64,000 nt of DNA from an uncultured Chloroflexota bacterium (lineage in GTDB: Bacteria; Chloroflexota; Chloroflexia; Chloroflexales; Roseiflexaceae), in contig CALFIC010000062.1 of assembly GCA_937876225.1 (NCBI GenBank), forward strand, positions 18,211-82,210, read 5' to 3'. Positions 36,058-43,828 of this stretch are shown here, piece by piece. Position numbers and translations under genes: made by a program. Position 1 is the first letter of the stretch, and each line of letters opens with the position of its first letter. The notes beneath the pieces were generated by a model. It made no database searches, had not been told where the DNA came from, and worked only from the letters and a program-made list of their open reading frames with translations.

Positions 36058-37632
36058 TCAATAGCCGTAGCGTGCTAACGGCAATTCCAAGGCATCCCAG
36101 AGTGCTTGCCAACTAGCGGTCAAAATGTTTTCTGAGCAGCCAACCGTCGTCCAGCGCGTTTCACCGCGGGCAGACTCGATCAATACCCGTGGTCGGGCTG
36201 CCGTACCTAAATGCTCGTCAACAATTCGCACTTTGTAGTCGACCAAGGCCACATTGGCAATTTGGGGATAAAAGGGTGCGAGTGCCTTACGAATCGCTTG
36301 GTCGAGGGCATTGACGGGACCATCACCTTCGGCCGCGGTATGCATGTCGTGGCCTTTGACGCGTAACTTCACCATCGCTTGTGAGCGAATGTCGTGGTCG
36401 TTTTTGGCATCGACAATCACGGTGAAGTCGAGCAACTCAAAGGGTGCGACATACCCCGGCGCATTACGCCGGATGAGCATTTCAAACGAGCCTTCGGCGG
36501 CTTCGAACTGCAACCCTTGTTGTTCGAGCTCTTTGATTTTTTGCAAAATCACCCGTTCATTGCCATCGATATCGAGCCCCAAATGTTCCGCCCGCATACG
36601 AATATTGTTGCGACCCGATAATTCACTCACCACAATCCGCATTTCGTTGCCCACGAGCGTGGGGTCAATATGCTGGTAACTATCGGCAAACTTGGCCACC
36701 GCTTGGGCGTGAATCCCCCCTTTGTGGGCAAAGGCACTCCGCCCCACAAAGGGGGCATGATGATCGGGATTGAGGTTGCAGATATCGGCAACGATATGTG
36801 AGACGGCGCTCAGACGCTGGATTTGGGACTGCGCAATCCCGCTATAGCCGAGTTTGAGATGGGTATTGGCAATCAAGGCGATGAGATCCATGTTCCCGCA
36901 GCGCTCACCAATACCATTAATGGTCCCTTGGACGTGACGAGCACCCGCATCAAGGGCCGCCAAGGCATTGGCAACTGCGAGGGCGCCATCGTTGTGCGTA
37001 TGGATACCAATCATGGCCGTCAGCTGCAGTGATGCAAAATGTGCCATGACCTGTTGGACCACCCGCGTCACATCGTGGGGCAACGAACCGCCATTGGTGT
37101 CACAGAGTACGATGGTGGTTGCACCGGCGTGGGCTGCAGCCGTAATGGTGGCAAGGGTGTAGTTGGCGTCTAAGGTATAGCCATCAAAAAAATGTTCGGC
37201 GTCGTAGATGACTTCTTTACCATGGTGCACGAAGTACGCCACGCTATCGGCAATCATCCGCACATTTTCGTCACGGGTCGTTTCGAGGACGTGTTCCACA
37301 TGCAACACCGAGCTTTTGCCCACCAACGTGACTACAGGTGTATTGGCCGCCAGGAGTGCTTGGGTATTGGCATCGGTTGCGCAGGTGGCTTTGGCATGGC
37401 GAGTGCTACCAAACGCAGCAATTTTAGCGTGGGCAAGGGGAGTATGCTGCATGCGCCGAAAAAATTCGGCGTCTTTTGGATTAGAACCAGGCCAGCCCCC
37501 TTCGATATAATGCACGCCTAATTCATCGAGTACGTGGGTGATTTTGATTTTGTCTTCAACTGAGAGCGAAATACCTTCGCGTTGCGTTCCATCACGTAAC
37601 GTGGTGTCATAGATTTTAAGCAACATGGTCAT
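36058..37632 (-). CDS. cimA: (R)-citramalate synthase
   Basis: A 524-residue HMGL-like enzyme condensing pyruvate with acetyl-CoA, opening the threonine-independent route to 2-oxobutyrate and isoleucine. The DTTLRDGTQREGISLS motif, GVHYIEGGWPGSNPKD and GVGERCGN-like NGIGERCGNMDL are typical of the CimA (rather than LeuA) branch. The C-terminal allosteric domain is present (DYKVRIVDE). It starts directly after the pheA stop. Its presence next to leuA means two distinct alpha-IPM-synthase-fold enzymes in one cluster. Confidence 0.92.
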   Translation of the reverse strand: MTMLLKIYDTTLRDGTQREGISLSVEDKIKITHVLDELGVHYIEGGWPGSNPKDAEFFRRMQHTPLAHAKIAAFGSTRHAKATCATDANTQALLAANTPVVTLVGKSSVLHVEHVLETTRDENVRMIADSVAYFVHHGKEVIYDAEHFFDGYTLDANYTLATITAAAHAGATTIVLCDTNGGSLPHDVTRVVQQVMAHFASLQLTAMIGIHTHNDGALAVANALAALDAGARHVQGTINGIGERCGNMDLIALIANTHLKLGYSGIAQSQIQRLSAVSHIVADICNLNPDHHAPFVGRSAFAHKGGIHAQAVAKFADSYQHIDPTLVGNEMRIVVSELSGRNNIRMRAEHLGLDIDGNERVILQKIKELEQQGLQFEAAEGSFEMLIRRNAPGYVAPFELLDFTVIVDAKNDHDIRSQAMVKLRVKGHDMHTAAEGDGPVNALDQAIRKALAPFYPQIANVALVDYKVRIVDEHLGTAARPRVLIESARGETRWTTVGCSENILTASWQALWDALELPLARYGY

Positions 37633-38478
37633 TTAGGTCGTCCTTTTTTCATCCTTATGCCAGCGTGGATAACTCCCAAATATTTTCAAAAATCCCGTTT
37701 GGGCACGCATCTGATCTAAGGTGACTGCAATATGCGGGTCAAGACGGTGGCCATTGATATCAACAAAAAACACATATTCCCCGAGTACGGCTTTCGATGG
37801 CCGTGATTCAAATTTGGTGATATTAATGCCAGCATCCGCTAAAATCTGGAGCGGTTTGACAATTTGCCCCGACCGATCTTCACGGTCAAAGCCAAAACAA
37901 AGACTGGTTTTGTCGTCACCGGTCGGCAGATGATCGCGCGCAGCCAGCACCACAAAGCGGGTCACGTTGCTGGCACGATCTTGGATATCAGGAACTAACA
38001 CAGCGGCGCCAGTGAGCTCGGCCGCTCGGGTCGTGCCAATCGCCACGGCAATCCGGGCCGATGCCAATGCTTCGGCGGGGGCAGCACTATTTGATAGCGA
38101 CGCGATGGTGGTGACGTGGGGCAAATGGGTATCGATATATTGACGGCATTGCCCAAGTGATTGGGGGTGGCCATATAATACTTCAACGTGTGCCAAATCC
38201 GTGCCTGGTTTGCCCAATAGCTGGTGATTGATGGGAACGACAAGTTCTGCCGTAATCAGCAATGCCGTATCATGCACGAGCAAATCGAGTGTGGTCGTCA
38301 CACTGCCTTCCAGGACATTTTCGATGGGCATGACCGCCACATCGGCAAGTCCTTGTTCAGCTGCAGCGACCGCTGCAGGCAATGTAGGCTGTGGTACGAA
38401 GGTATCGCCGGTGGTCGCATACGTTAACGCGGCAATTTCACTATAGGTGCCCGCTGGGCCAAGATAACTTATGCGCAT
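37633..38478 (-). CDS. pheA: Prephenate dehydratase
   Basis: A 281-residue enzyme converting prephenate to phenylpyruvate in phenylalanine synthesis. The catalytic domain begins ISYLGPAGTYSEIAAL and has MPIENVLEGSVTTTLDLL and DRASNVTRFVVLA (the TRF motif); the C-terminal ACT domain (TSLCFGFDREDRSGQIVKPL, then ESRPSK) should bind Phe as feedback inhibitor. The ATG at 38478 with AGG five bases upstream is preferred. It sits between leuA and cimA, an unusual insertion in a branched-chain operon. Confidence 0.94.
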   Translation of the reverse strand: MRISYLGPAGTYSEIAALTYATTGDTFVPQPTLPAAVAAAEQGLADVAVMPIENVLEGSVTTTLDLLVHDTALLITAELVVPINHQLLGKPGTDLAHVEVLYGHPQSLGQCRQYIDTHLPHVTTIASLSNSAAPAEALASARIAVAIGTTRAAELTGAAVLVPDIQDRASNVTRFVVLAARDHLPTGDDKTSLCFGFDREDRSGQIVKPLQILADAGINITKFESRPSKAVLGEYVFFVDINGHRLDPHIAVTLDQMRAQTGFLKIFGSYPRWHKDEKRTT

Positions 38479-38514
38479 AACCACCTACTACCACACTCGT
38501 GGCCTTGCATGAAT

Positions 38515-40170
38515 CTACTGTTGCGTATTGGCGAAATTGTCGACAGCATAGCCGGGGTTACTGGCGTCGTAGCCGTCGGCATAGGCCGATTTTTCGGCTT
38601 GGATCAAATGTTCACGGTTTTGCAGTAATTTATTGAGCGCACCCATATAGGCTTCGGCCGCTGCTACCATGGTGTCGGTATGGACGCCATAGCCGTTGAA
38701 CAAATCAATCCCGGGTTTGGTACTGGCTTGTTGGGCAGCCGTGGTATCACGAATCCGCACCGACACTTCTGCGACGGCGTCAATGCCCTCGGTCACCGAA
38801 TTGATGGTGAATTCCAACAATTCAACCGGCCGGCCGACGACCTTGTCGATGGCCTTGTAAATCGCATCGACGGGGCCAGTACCGTGGGCGGCTTCGAGGT
38901 GCGTTTGGCCTTGTTGATCGACCAAACGCACCGTCGCGACGGGGGTCAAGCTTGTCCCAGTGATGACTTGCACATGTTCGAGTTTGTAGACTTCGACGGT
39001 GCGTTGTTGTTCGCCGGCAATCAAGGCTTCGATATCACGGTCGTCGATTTTCTTTTTGCGGTCGCAAAGCTCTTTGAAGCGCTCAAATAAGGCTTGGAAC
39101 TCTTCTTCGCTATCGGCTTCGTAGCCCATGGCAATCAACTTGGCGCGGAAGGCATGGCGACCGGAGTGTTTGCCCAATACCAACATGTTGCCATCAAGTC
39201 CAACCGTCTCGGCACTCATGATCTCATAGGTCAAGCGATTTTTCATCACCCCATCTTGGTGAATGCCAGACTCGTGGGCAAAGGCGTTGCCACCCACGAT
39301 GGCTTTGTTGGGGGGGACTGGAATGCCGATGAATGAGCTGAGCAAGCGGCTCGAGCGCGTCAATTCGGTGGTATTGATTTTAGTGTTGGTTTGATAAAAC
39401 GATTGGCGGGTGTGCAGTGCCATTACGACTTCTTCGAGTGAGGCATTGCCGGCACGCTCGCCAATCCCATTGAGGGTACATTCGACTTGACGGGCTCCCG
39501 CTCGCACCCCAGCCAAACTGTTGGCGGTGGCCATGCCCAAGTCATCGTGACAATGGGTAGAGATAATGCATTTTTCGATGCCGACTACATTGGCCAAAAT
39601 CCCGCGGATCAAGTCAGCGTATTCTTCGCTAGTGGTAAAGCCCACGGTATCGGGGATATTGAGGGTGGTGGCCCCTTCGGCGACCACAGCGGTCAACACT
39701 TCATAGAGATACGCTGGCTCCGAGCGCGTCGCATCCATGGGTGAGAATTCAATATCGTCGCAAAGGGAACGGGCATAGCGTACCATGTCACGGGCGCGTT
39801 CCAGCATTTTGGCGCGGGTCGATTTGAACTGATGCTCGATATGGATGTCTGACGTCGACAAAAAAGTATGGATCCGTTTTTTGGCAGCGGGTTGGATGGC
39901 GGTCCAAGCCTTGTCGATATCTTCTTTGATGGCGCGGGCCAAGGCGGCAATCACGGGACCATCACTGGTACCGACTTCTTTGGCGATTTGATGGACGGCA
40001 GCCCAGTCACCGGGGGAGGCAGCAGGGAAGCCCGCTTCGATTATGTCTACACCGAGGCGGTGAAGCTGACGAGCGATTTCGAGTTTTTCTTCGAGTGACA
40101 TGGTGCACCCGGGAGCCTGCTCGCCATCGCGCAAGGTGGTATCAAAAATTCGTACGTGACTTTCCTGCAT
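38515..40170 (-). CDS. leuA: 2-isopropylmalate synthase
   Basis: A 551-residue enzyme joining acetyl-CoA and 2-oxoisovalerate, the committed step to leucine. DTTLRDGEQAPGCTM, DIIEAGFPAASPGD, the HCHDDLGMATANSLAG metal site, NGIGERAGNASLEE and HESGIHQDGV are conserved. About residues 390-510 are the LeuA dimer domain that binds leucine. The ATG at 40170 follows AAGGGGAATTATC. A terminator-like hairpin stands between it and ilvC upstream; pheA follows after 36 bp. Confidence 0.96.
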   Translation of the reverse strand: MQESHVRIFDTTLRDGEQAPGCTMSLEEKLEIARQLHRLGVDIIEAGFPAASPGDWAAVHQIAKEVGTSDGPVIAALARAIKEDIDKAWTAIQPAAKKRIHTFLSTSDIHIEHQFKSTRAKMLERARDMVRYARSLCDDIEFSPMDATRSEPAYLYEVLTAVVAEGATTLNIPDTVGFTTSEEYADLIRGILANVVGIEKCIISTHCHDDLGMATANSLAGVRAGARQVECTLNGIGERAGNASLEEVVMALHTRQSFYQTNTKINTTELTRSSRLLSSFIGIPVPPNKAIVGGNAFAHESGIHQDGVMKNRLTYEIMSAETVGLDGNMLVLGKHSGRHAFRAKLIAMGYEADSEEEFQALFERFKELCDRKKKIDDRDIEALIAGEQQRTVEVYKLEHVQVITGTSLTPVATVRLVDQQGQTHLEAAHGTGPVDAIYKAIDKVVGRPVELLEFTINSVTEGIDAVAEVSVRIRDTTAAQQASTKPGIDLFNGYGVHTDTMVAAAEAYMGALNKLLQNREHLIQAEKSAYADGYDASNPGYAVDNFANTQQ

Positions 40171-40191
40171 GATAATTCCCCTTATTGTTGT

Positions 40192-40228
40192 AAAAAATAG
40201 CTGGCTGGGACACATGGCCCCAGCCAGC
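40192..40228 (-). terminator. Intrinsic terminator between ilvC and leuA (inside the operon)
   Basis: GCTGGCTGGG (40200-40209) pairs with CCCAGCCAGC (40219-40228), a perfect 10-bp stem; on the minus strand TATTTTTTA follows. It begins 10 bp after the ilvC stop and ends about 22 bp before the leuA ATG, so no promoter fits after it. It is likely a partial terminator or attenuator for leuA and the genes behind. Confidence 0.8.
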
Positions 40229-40237
40229 CGGGATGGC

Positions 40238-41260
40238 TTAGGAGCCGCCTTGGCCAGGAATAACTTCGCGGGGGTTGACGAACGGCATCATGCGGCGCAA
40301 ATCGCGGCCGACCACTTCGATTTTGTGATCGACATCGGCAGCGCGCATTTTGTTGAAGCGGGGGCGGTTGTTGGCATTCTCATCAATCCAGTCTTCGGCA
40401 AAGGTGCCGTCTTGGATGTTGGTGAGCAATTGCTTCATGGCAGCCCGGGCCTGTTCGTTGATGATTTGTGAACCAGCCACATAATCGCCCCACTCAGCGG
40501 TGTCTGACACCGAGAAGCGCATGTAATTCATACCACCTTGGTAAAAGAGGTCAACGATGAGCTTGAGTTCGTGCATACATTCGAAGTAGGCCACTTCGGG
40601 TTGGTAGCCGGCATCAACCAAGGTTTCGAAGCCTGCTTTGACCAGAGCCGACACGCCACCACACAACACGGCTTGTTCGCCGAACAAGTCGGTTTCAGTT
40701 TCTTCGGCAAAGGTGGTTTCGAGCACGCCGGCACGGGTGTTGCCCATAGCCTTGGCATAGGCCAAGGCATCAGCCAACGCATTGCCACTGGCATCTTGGT
40801 GCACGGCGACCAATGCGGGCACGCCGCCCCCTTGGGTAAAGACTTCGCGGACGCGGTGGCCGGGGGCCTTGGGGGCTACCATGCTCACATCGATACCGGC
40901 GGGAGGAACGATTTGGCCGTAGCGGATGTTGAAGCCGTGGGCAAACATCAAGGTTTTGCCAGGGGCCAAGTTGGGGGCGATATCTTCACGATATACCTTG
41001 GCTTGGACCGTGTCTGGGGTCAAGTTCATGATGATTTGAGCGGTTTTGGAGGCATCAGCCACGGACATCACTTTGAGGCCGGCGGCTTCTGCTTTGGCCC
41101 AGCTTTTGGAGCCGGGGTACAAGCCAACCACCACATCGACGCCGCTGTCCTTGAGATTGAGGGCATGGGCATGACCTTGGCTACCAAAGCCAATGATGGC
41201 GACGGTGCGGCCCTTTAGGCGGCCCAAATCAGCCTGATTGTCGTAATACAACTTTGCCAT
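40238..41260 (-). CDS. ilvC: Ketol-acid reductoisomerase
   Basis: A 340-residue class I enzyme rearranging and reducing acetolactate or acetohydroxybutyrate. The Rossmann motif [16 protein letters not shown], the loop [12 protein letters not shown] (NADPH type), [13 protein letters not shown], the metal-site [12 protein letters not shown] and [12 protein letters not shown] are intact. It lies 19 bp behind ilvN. Its stop is close to the intra-operon terminator, where a terminating ribosome could affect hairpin formation. Confidence 0.97.
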   Translation of the reverse strand: MAKLYYDNQADLGRLKGRTVAIIGFGSQGHAHALNLKDSGVDVVVGLYPGSKSWAKAEAAGLKVMSVADASKTAQIIMNLTPDTVQAKVYREDIAPNLAPGKTLMFAHGFNIRYGQIVPPAGIDVSMVAPKAPGHRVREVFTQGGGVPALVAVHQDASGNALADALAYAKAMGNTRAGVLETTFAEETETDLFGEQAVLCGGVSALVKAGFETLVDAGYQPEVAYFECMHELKLIVDLFYQGGMNYMRFSVSDTAEWGDYVAGSQIINEQARAAMKQLLTNIQDGTFAEDWIDENANNRPRFNKMRAADVDHKIEVVGRDLRRMMPFVNPREVIPGQGGS

Positions 41261-41279
41261 GATTTACTGATGCTCCTTG

Positions 41280-41831
41280 TTATTGGGCTGCCGCACTTGC
41301 GGCACCCGCTACGTCATTTTGCCAACCAGTGTCAACTAAATCGGCACCACTATGTCCCCGTGCGCCACGGACCATGGCGATACGCCCAGTGCGCATCATT
41401 TCTTTGATGCCAAACGGACGCACCATATCAATGAAGTTGTCGACCTTGGCAGGACCACCGGTCATTTCGATGACCATGGCCGTTACCGATACATCGACAA
41501 TCTTGGCACCAAATACCTCAGCAAGTGCCACGATTTCGGCACGTTGCTGACTTGGAACATGCAATTTCACCAAGGCCATTTCGCGTTCCACCGTCGGATC
41601 ATCGGTGACGTCGCTGACTTTGAGCACCTCGACCAGCCGATAGAGTTGTTTGACCACTTGTTCGACATGGTCAGATTCTACCACGACCGTCATGCGGCTG
41701 ACGCCGGCGGTTTCGGTATGACCAACTGCCAAACTCGCAATATTATAACCACGGCGGCGAAACATACTAACAGCGCGATTCAACACGCCGGGGTGGTCCT
41801 GCATTAACACGACCAAAATGTGGGTCTTCAT
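41280..41831 (-). CDS. ilvN: Acetolactate synthase small (regulatory) subunit
   Basis: A 183-residue regulatory subunit. An N-terminal ACT domain (VLMQDHPGVLNRAVSMFRRRGYNI) binds valine for feedback inhibition, and the C-terminal ALS_ss_C domain (EMTGGPAKVDNFIDMVRPFGI) follows at about 95-165. The IlvH/IlvN length is normal with a short C-terminal extra tail. The start is 3 bp behind the ilvB stop, so subunits are made in coupled fashion. Confidence 0.95.
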   Translation of the reverse strand: MKTHILVVLMQDHPGVLNRAVSMFRRRGYNIASLAVGHTETAGVSRMTVVVESDHVEQVVKQLYRLVEVLKVSDVTDDPTVEREMALVKLHVPSQQRAEIVALAEVFGAKIVDVSVTAMVIEMTGGPAKVDNFIDMVRPFGIKEMMRTGRIAMVRGARGHSGADLVDTGWQNDVAGAASAAAQ

Positions 41832-41834
41832 CGC

Positions 41835-43556
41835 TTACTCCGTAATCATTTCGCCGATGCTCTTATTCTGGGGCACCATGGGGAAGACGTTGACTTCGCG
41901 CTCGACGCGGAAATCGATCAATACCGGACCATCGGTGGCATAGGCTTGTTGGACCGCAGCCTCAATTTGATCGCCAGACTCTACGGTTATCCCCGTCCAG
42001 CCATAGGCTTCGGCCAATTTTTGGAAATTGGGGCTGGTCAATGGCGTGCCGCTATAGCGCTTACCTTCGAACAATTCTTGCCACTGGCGTACCATTCCGA
42101 GGAAGCCATTGTTGATGATAGCAATCTTGATGTTCTTGATGTTTTCTTGCACAACCACAATCATTTCCTGATTGGTCATCTGGAACCCACCGTCACCACA
42201 GACCACCCACACGGTATCTTCGGGGTGTGCTACGGCCACACCCAACGCTGCCGGCATGGCAAAGCCCATAGTGCCTGCACCACCGCTGGTGATGTGGGTG
42301 CGAGGGCGATACCAATCGAGCAACTGGGCGGCCCACATTTGATGCTGACCGACGTCGGTTACGACGCGGTAATTACCACGTTCGTTCATTTCTTTGGTGA
42401 GGACGGCATAGACATCGTGAGGCATCATCACCGAGGTATCGGGACGATTGAGGTATTGTTGCTTGTGTTGGTGTTTGGCTTGCAATTCGCGCACATAGAC
42501 CAGCCAATCTGCTGCTGCGTGTTGGAATTCGGTGATATTGCGCTCTTCGGGTTCTTCTTCGAGTAACGACAGCAATACCAACTTGGCGTCGCCGACGATG
42601 GGGACATCGACTTCGATGTTTTTGCCGATTTCGGAAGGATCGATGTCGACGTGCACAATTGAGGCATTAGGCGCAAAGGTTGACGCCTTGCCAGTAACGC
42701 GGTCATCGAAACGACCACCGATATTGAGCAAGAAATCGCATTCTTGGATGGCACGGTTTGCATGCACCCAGCCGTGCATCCCGGGCATCCCCAATGACAA
42801 GGGATGATCTTGTGGGAAGGCGCCGAGGCCATGCAACGTGGTGATAACCGGGATTTGGTAGCGCTCGGCAAACGCCATGACTTCGTCACTGGCATTGGCC
42901 ATCATCACGCCGTTACCAATCATCATGATGGGCTTTTTGCTCTTGAGCATCAAATCCAACGCAGCTTTTACTTGTTTTTTGCTGCCCTGATAGGTGGGGC
43001 GATAGCCAGGCAGAAAGATTTTTTTGCTGTAATCAGGAACCATCGAAGCCTGCAAGGCATCTTTGGTGATGTCGACAAGCACGGGGCCTGGGCGGCCAGT
43101 GGTAGCAATAAAAATCGCCTCCTTGATAGCGTAGGCGATGTCGTCGACTCGTTTGATGAGATAGTTGTGTTTGGTGATTGGCATCGTAATACCAGTGATG
43201 TCGGTTTCTTGGAAGGCGTCTTTGCCCAACACCGCGCTACTCACCTGACCACAAATCGCAAGCATGGGCGTACTGTCCATCCAGGCATCGGCGATGGGGG
43301 TCACCAAATTCGTAGTGCCTGGGCCACTTGTGCCGATACAGACGCCAATACGACCGGTCGAGCGAGCAAAGCCTTCGGCAGCATGGCCGGCGCCTTGTTC
43401 GTGGCGGCACAAAATATGGCGTAACTCGCTACGGTATTCCCACATAGCATGGTAGAACGGCATGATAGCGCCGCCCGGTAAACCAAACATCGTGTCGACA
43501 CCATTTTGGATCAGTGCCTCACACAGAATCTGTGCGCCAGTGCGCTTGTCACTCAT
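41835..43556 (-). CDS. ilvB: Acetolactate synthase large subunit
   Basis: A 573-residue ThDP/FAD enzyme that makes 2-acetolactate or 2-aceto-2-hydroxybutyrate. The catalytic Glu is in CRHEQGAGHAAEGFARS, the FAD region in DDRVTGKASTF, and the ThDP motif GDGGFQMTNQEM. GGAGGACGT precedes its ATG. It is the first structural gene of the branched-chain supercluster and lies behind the attenuator with leader peptide, so it is probably controlled by charged Val/Leu/Ile tRNA. Confidence 0.97.
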   Translation of the reverse strand: MSDKRTGAQILCEALIQNGVDTMFGLPGGAIMPFYHAMWEYRSELRHILCRHEQGAGHAAEGFARSTGRIGVCIGTSGPGTTNLVTPIADAWMDSTPMLAICGQVSSAVLGKDAFQETDITGITMPITKHNYLIKRVDDIAYAIKEAIFIATTGRPGPVLVDITKDALQASMVPDYSKKIFLPGYRPTYQGSKKQVKAALDLMLKSKKPIMMIGNGVMMANASDEVMAFAERYQIPVITTLHGLGAFPQDHPLSLGMPGMHGWVHANRAIQECDFLLNIGGRFDDRVTGKASTFAPNASIVHVDIDPSEIGKNIEVDVPIVGDAKLVLLSLLEEEPEERNITEFQHAAADWLVYVRELQAKHQHKQQYLNRPDTSVMMPHDVYAVLTKEMNERGNYRVVTDVGQHQMWAAQLLDWYRPRTHITSGGAGTMGFAMPAALGVAVAHPEDTVWVVCGDGGFQMTNQEMIVVVQENIKNIKIAIINNGFLGMVRQWQELFEGKRYSGTPLTSPNFQKLAEAYGWTGITVESGDQIEAAVQQAYATDGPVLIDFRVEREVNVFPMVPQNKSIGEMITE

Positions 43557-43580
43557 ACGTCCTCCAATTAATTACATCAA

Positions 43581-43613
43581 CAAAAACCTCTCCCGTAGTA
43601 CTACGGGAGAGGT
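43581..43613 (-). terminator. Attenuator terminator of the ilvB operon
   Basis: ACCTCTCCCGTAGT (43586-43599) and ACTACGGGAGAGGT (43600-43613) form a perfect 28-nt palindrome, and on the minus strand TTTTTG follows. It is 25 bases before the ilvB start and after the leader peptide, so it acts as the regulatory terminator. Confidence 0.88.
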
Positions 43614-43652
43614 GAACTGTACTTCACGTGCGGTTTGGCCGCTCCCTATAGT
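43590..43652 (-). promoter_or_regulatory. Candidate antiterminator pairing in the ilvB leader
   Basis: On the minus strand, ACTATAGGGAG (43642-43652), just after the leader stop codon, can pair with CTCCCGTAGT in the distal arm of the terminator (around 43590-43613) with a small bulge. This would compete with the terminator. A small GCGG/CCGC hairpin lies between. Pairing was found by eye. Confidence 0.4.
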
Positions 43653-43653
43653 A

Positions 43654-43728
43654 TCATGTGCTCATAATCGTTAGTACGACTAGAGCGACAATAATTACTA
43701 CTAGGTTAAGCTGACGGCGTTGAAACAC
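43654..43728 (-). CDS. Leader peptide of the ilvB operon (24 residues, Val/Ile/Leu-rich)
   Basis: On the minus strand a GTG (43728) is preceded by GAGG with a 7-base spacer. The 24 codons read MFQRRQLNLVVIIVALVVLT, then IMST and TGA. Of residues 7-21, twelve are Leu, Val or Ile, including two Val-Val pairs and an Ile-Ile pair, which are classic control codons. The ORF lies between the consensus promoter and the terminator. Ribosome stalling at these codons when branched-chain aminoacyl-tRNA is scarce would favour read-through. Confidence 0.82.
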   Translation of the reverse strand: MFQRRQLNLVVIIVALVVLTIMST

Positions 43729-43760
43729 AGTAAATCCTCGTTTGTTATGGACCTGAAGGG

Positions 43761-43789
43761 ATTATAGATGGTTTTATGAGGGTTGTCAA
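43761..43789 (-). promoter_or_regulatory. Consensus sigma-70 promoter of the ilvB supercluster
   Basis: On the minus strand TTGACA (43784-43789) and TATAAT (43761-43766) are spaced by 17 bp, both boxes perfect. The start point would be near 43754, giving a leader of about 200 nt that contains the leader peptide and attenuator. Confidence 0.9.
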
Positions 43790-43820
43790 ATCAGCGCAAA
43801 GCGTTACCTCTGCGCTGATT
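43789..43820 (-). terminator. Hairpin ending the membrane glycosyltransferase gene, touching the ilvB -35 box
   Basis: AATCAGCGCA (43789-43798) pairs with TGCGCTGATT (43811-43820), a 10-bp stem with a 12-nt loop. On the minus strand it follows the glycosyltransferase stop by 8 bases. The T run is short (TTTG), because the ilvB TTGACA begins there. Confidence 0.55.
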
Positions 43821-43828
43821 AAGATGCA

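Noticed and set aside
40538..41218. 226-codon open frame on the plus strand
   Set aside because: It is antisense to ilvC, which has complete conserved motifs; the residues are low-complexity His/Gly-rich mirror sequence.
42804..43424. 206-codon open frame on the plus strand
   Set aside because: Antisense shadow of ilvB, with no family features or ribosome-binding site.
43557..43790. T-box riboswitch before ilvB
   Set aside because: No T-box consensus or specifier stem was recognised; a leader peptide with control codons explains the terminator better.
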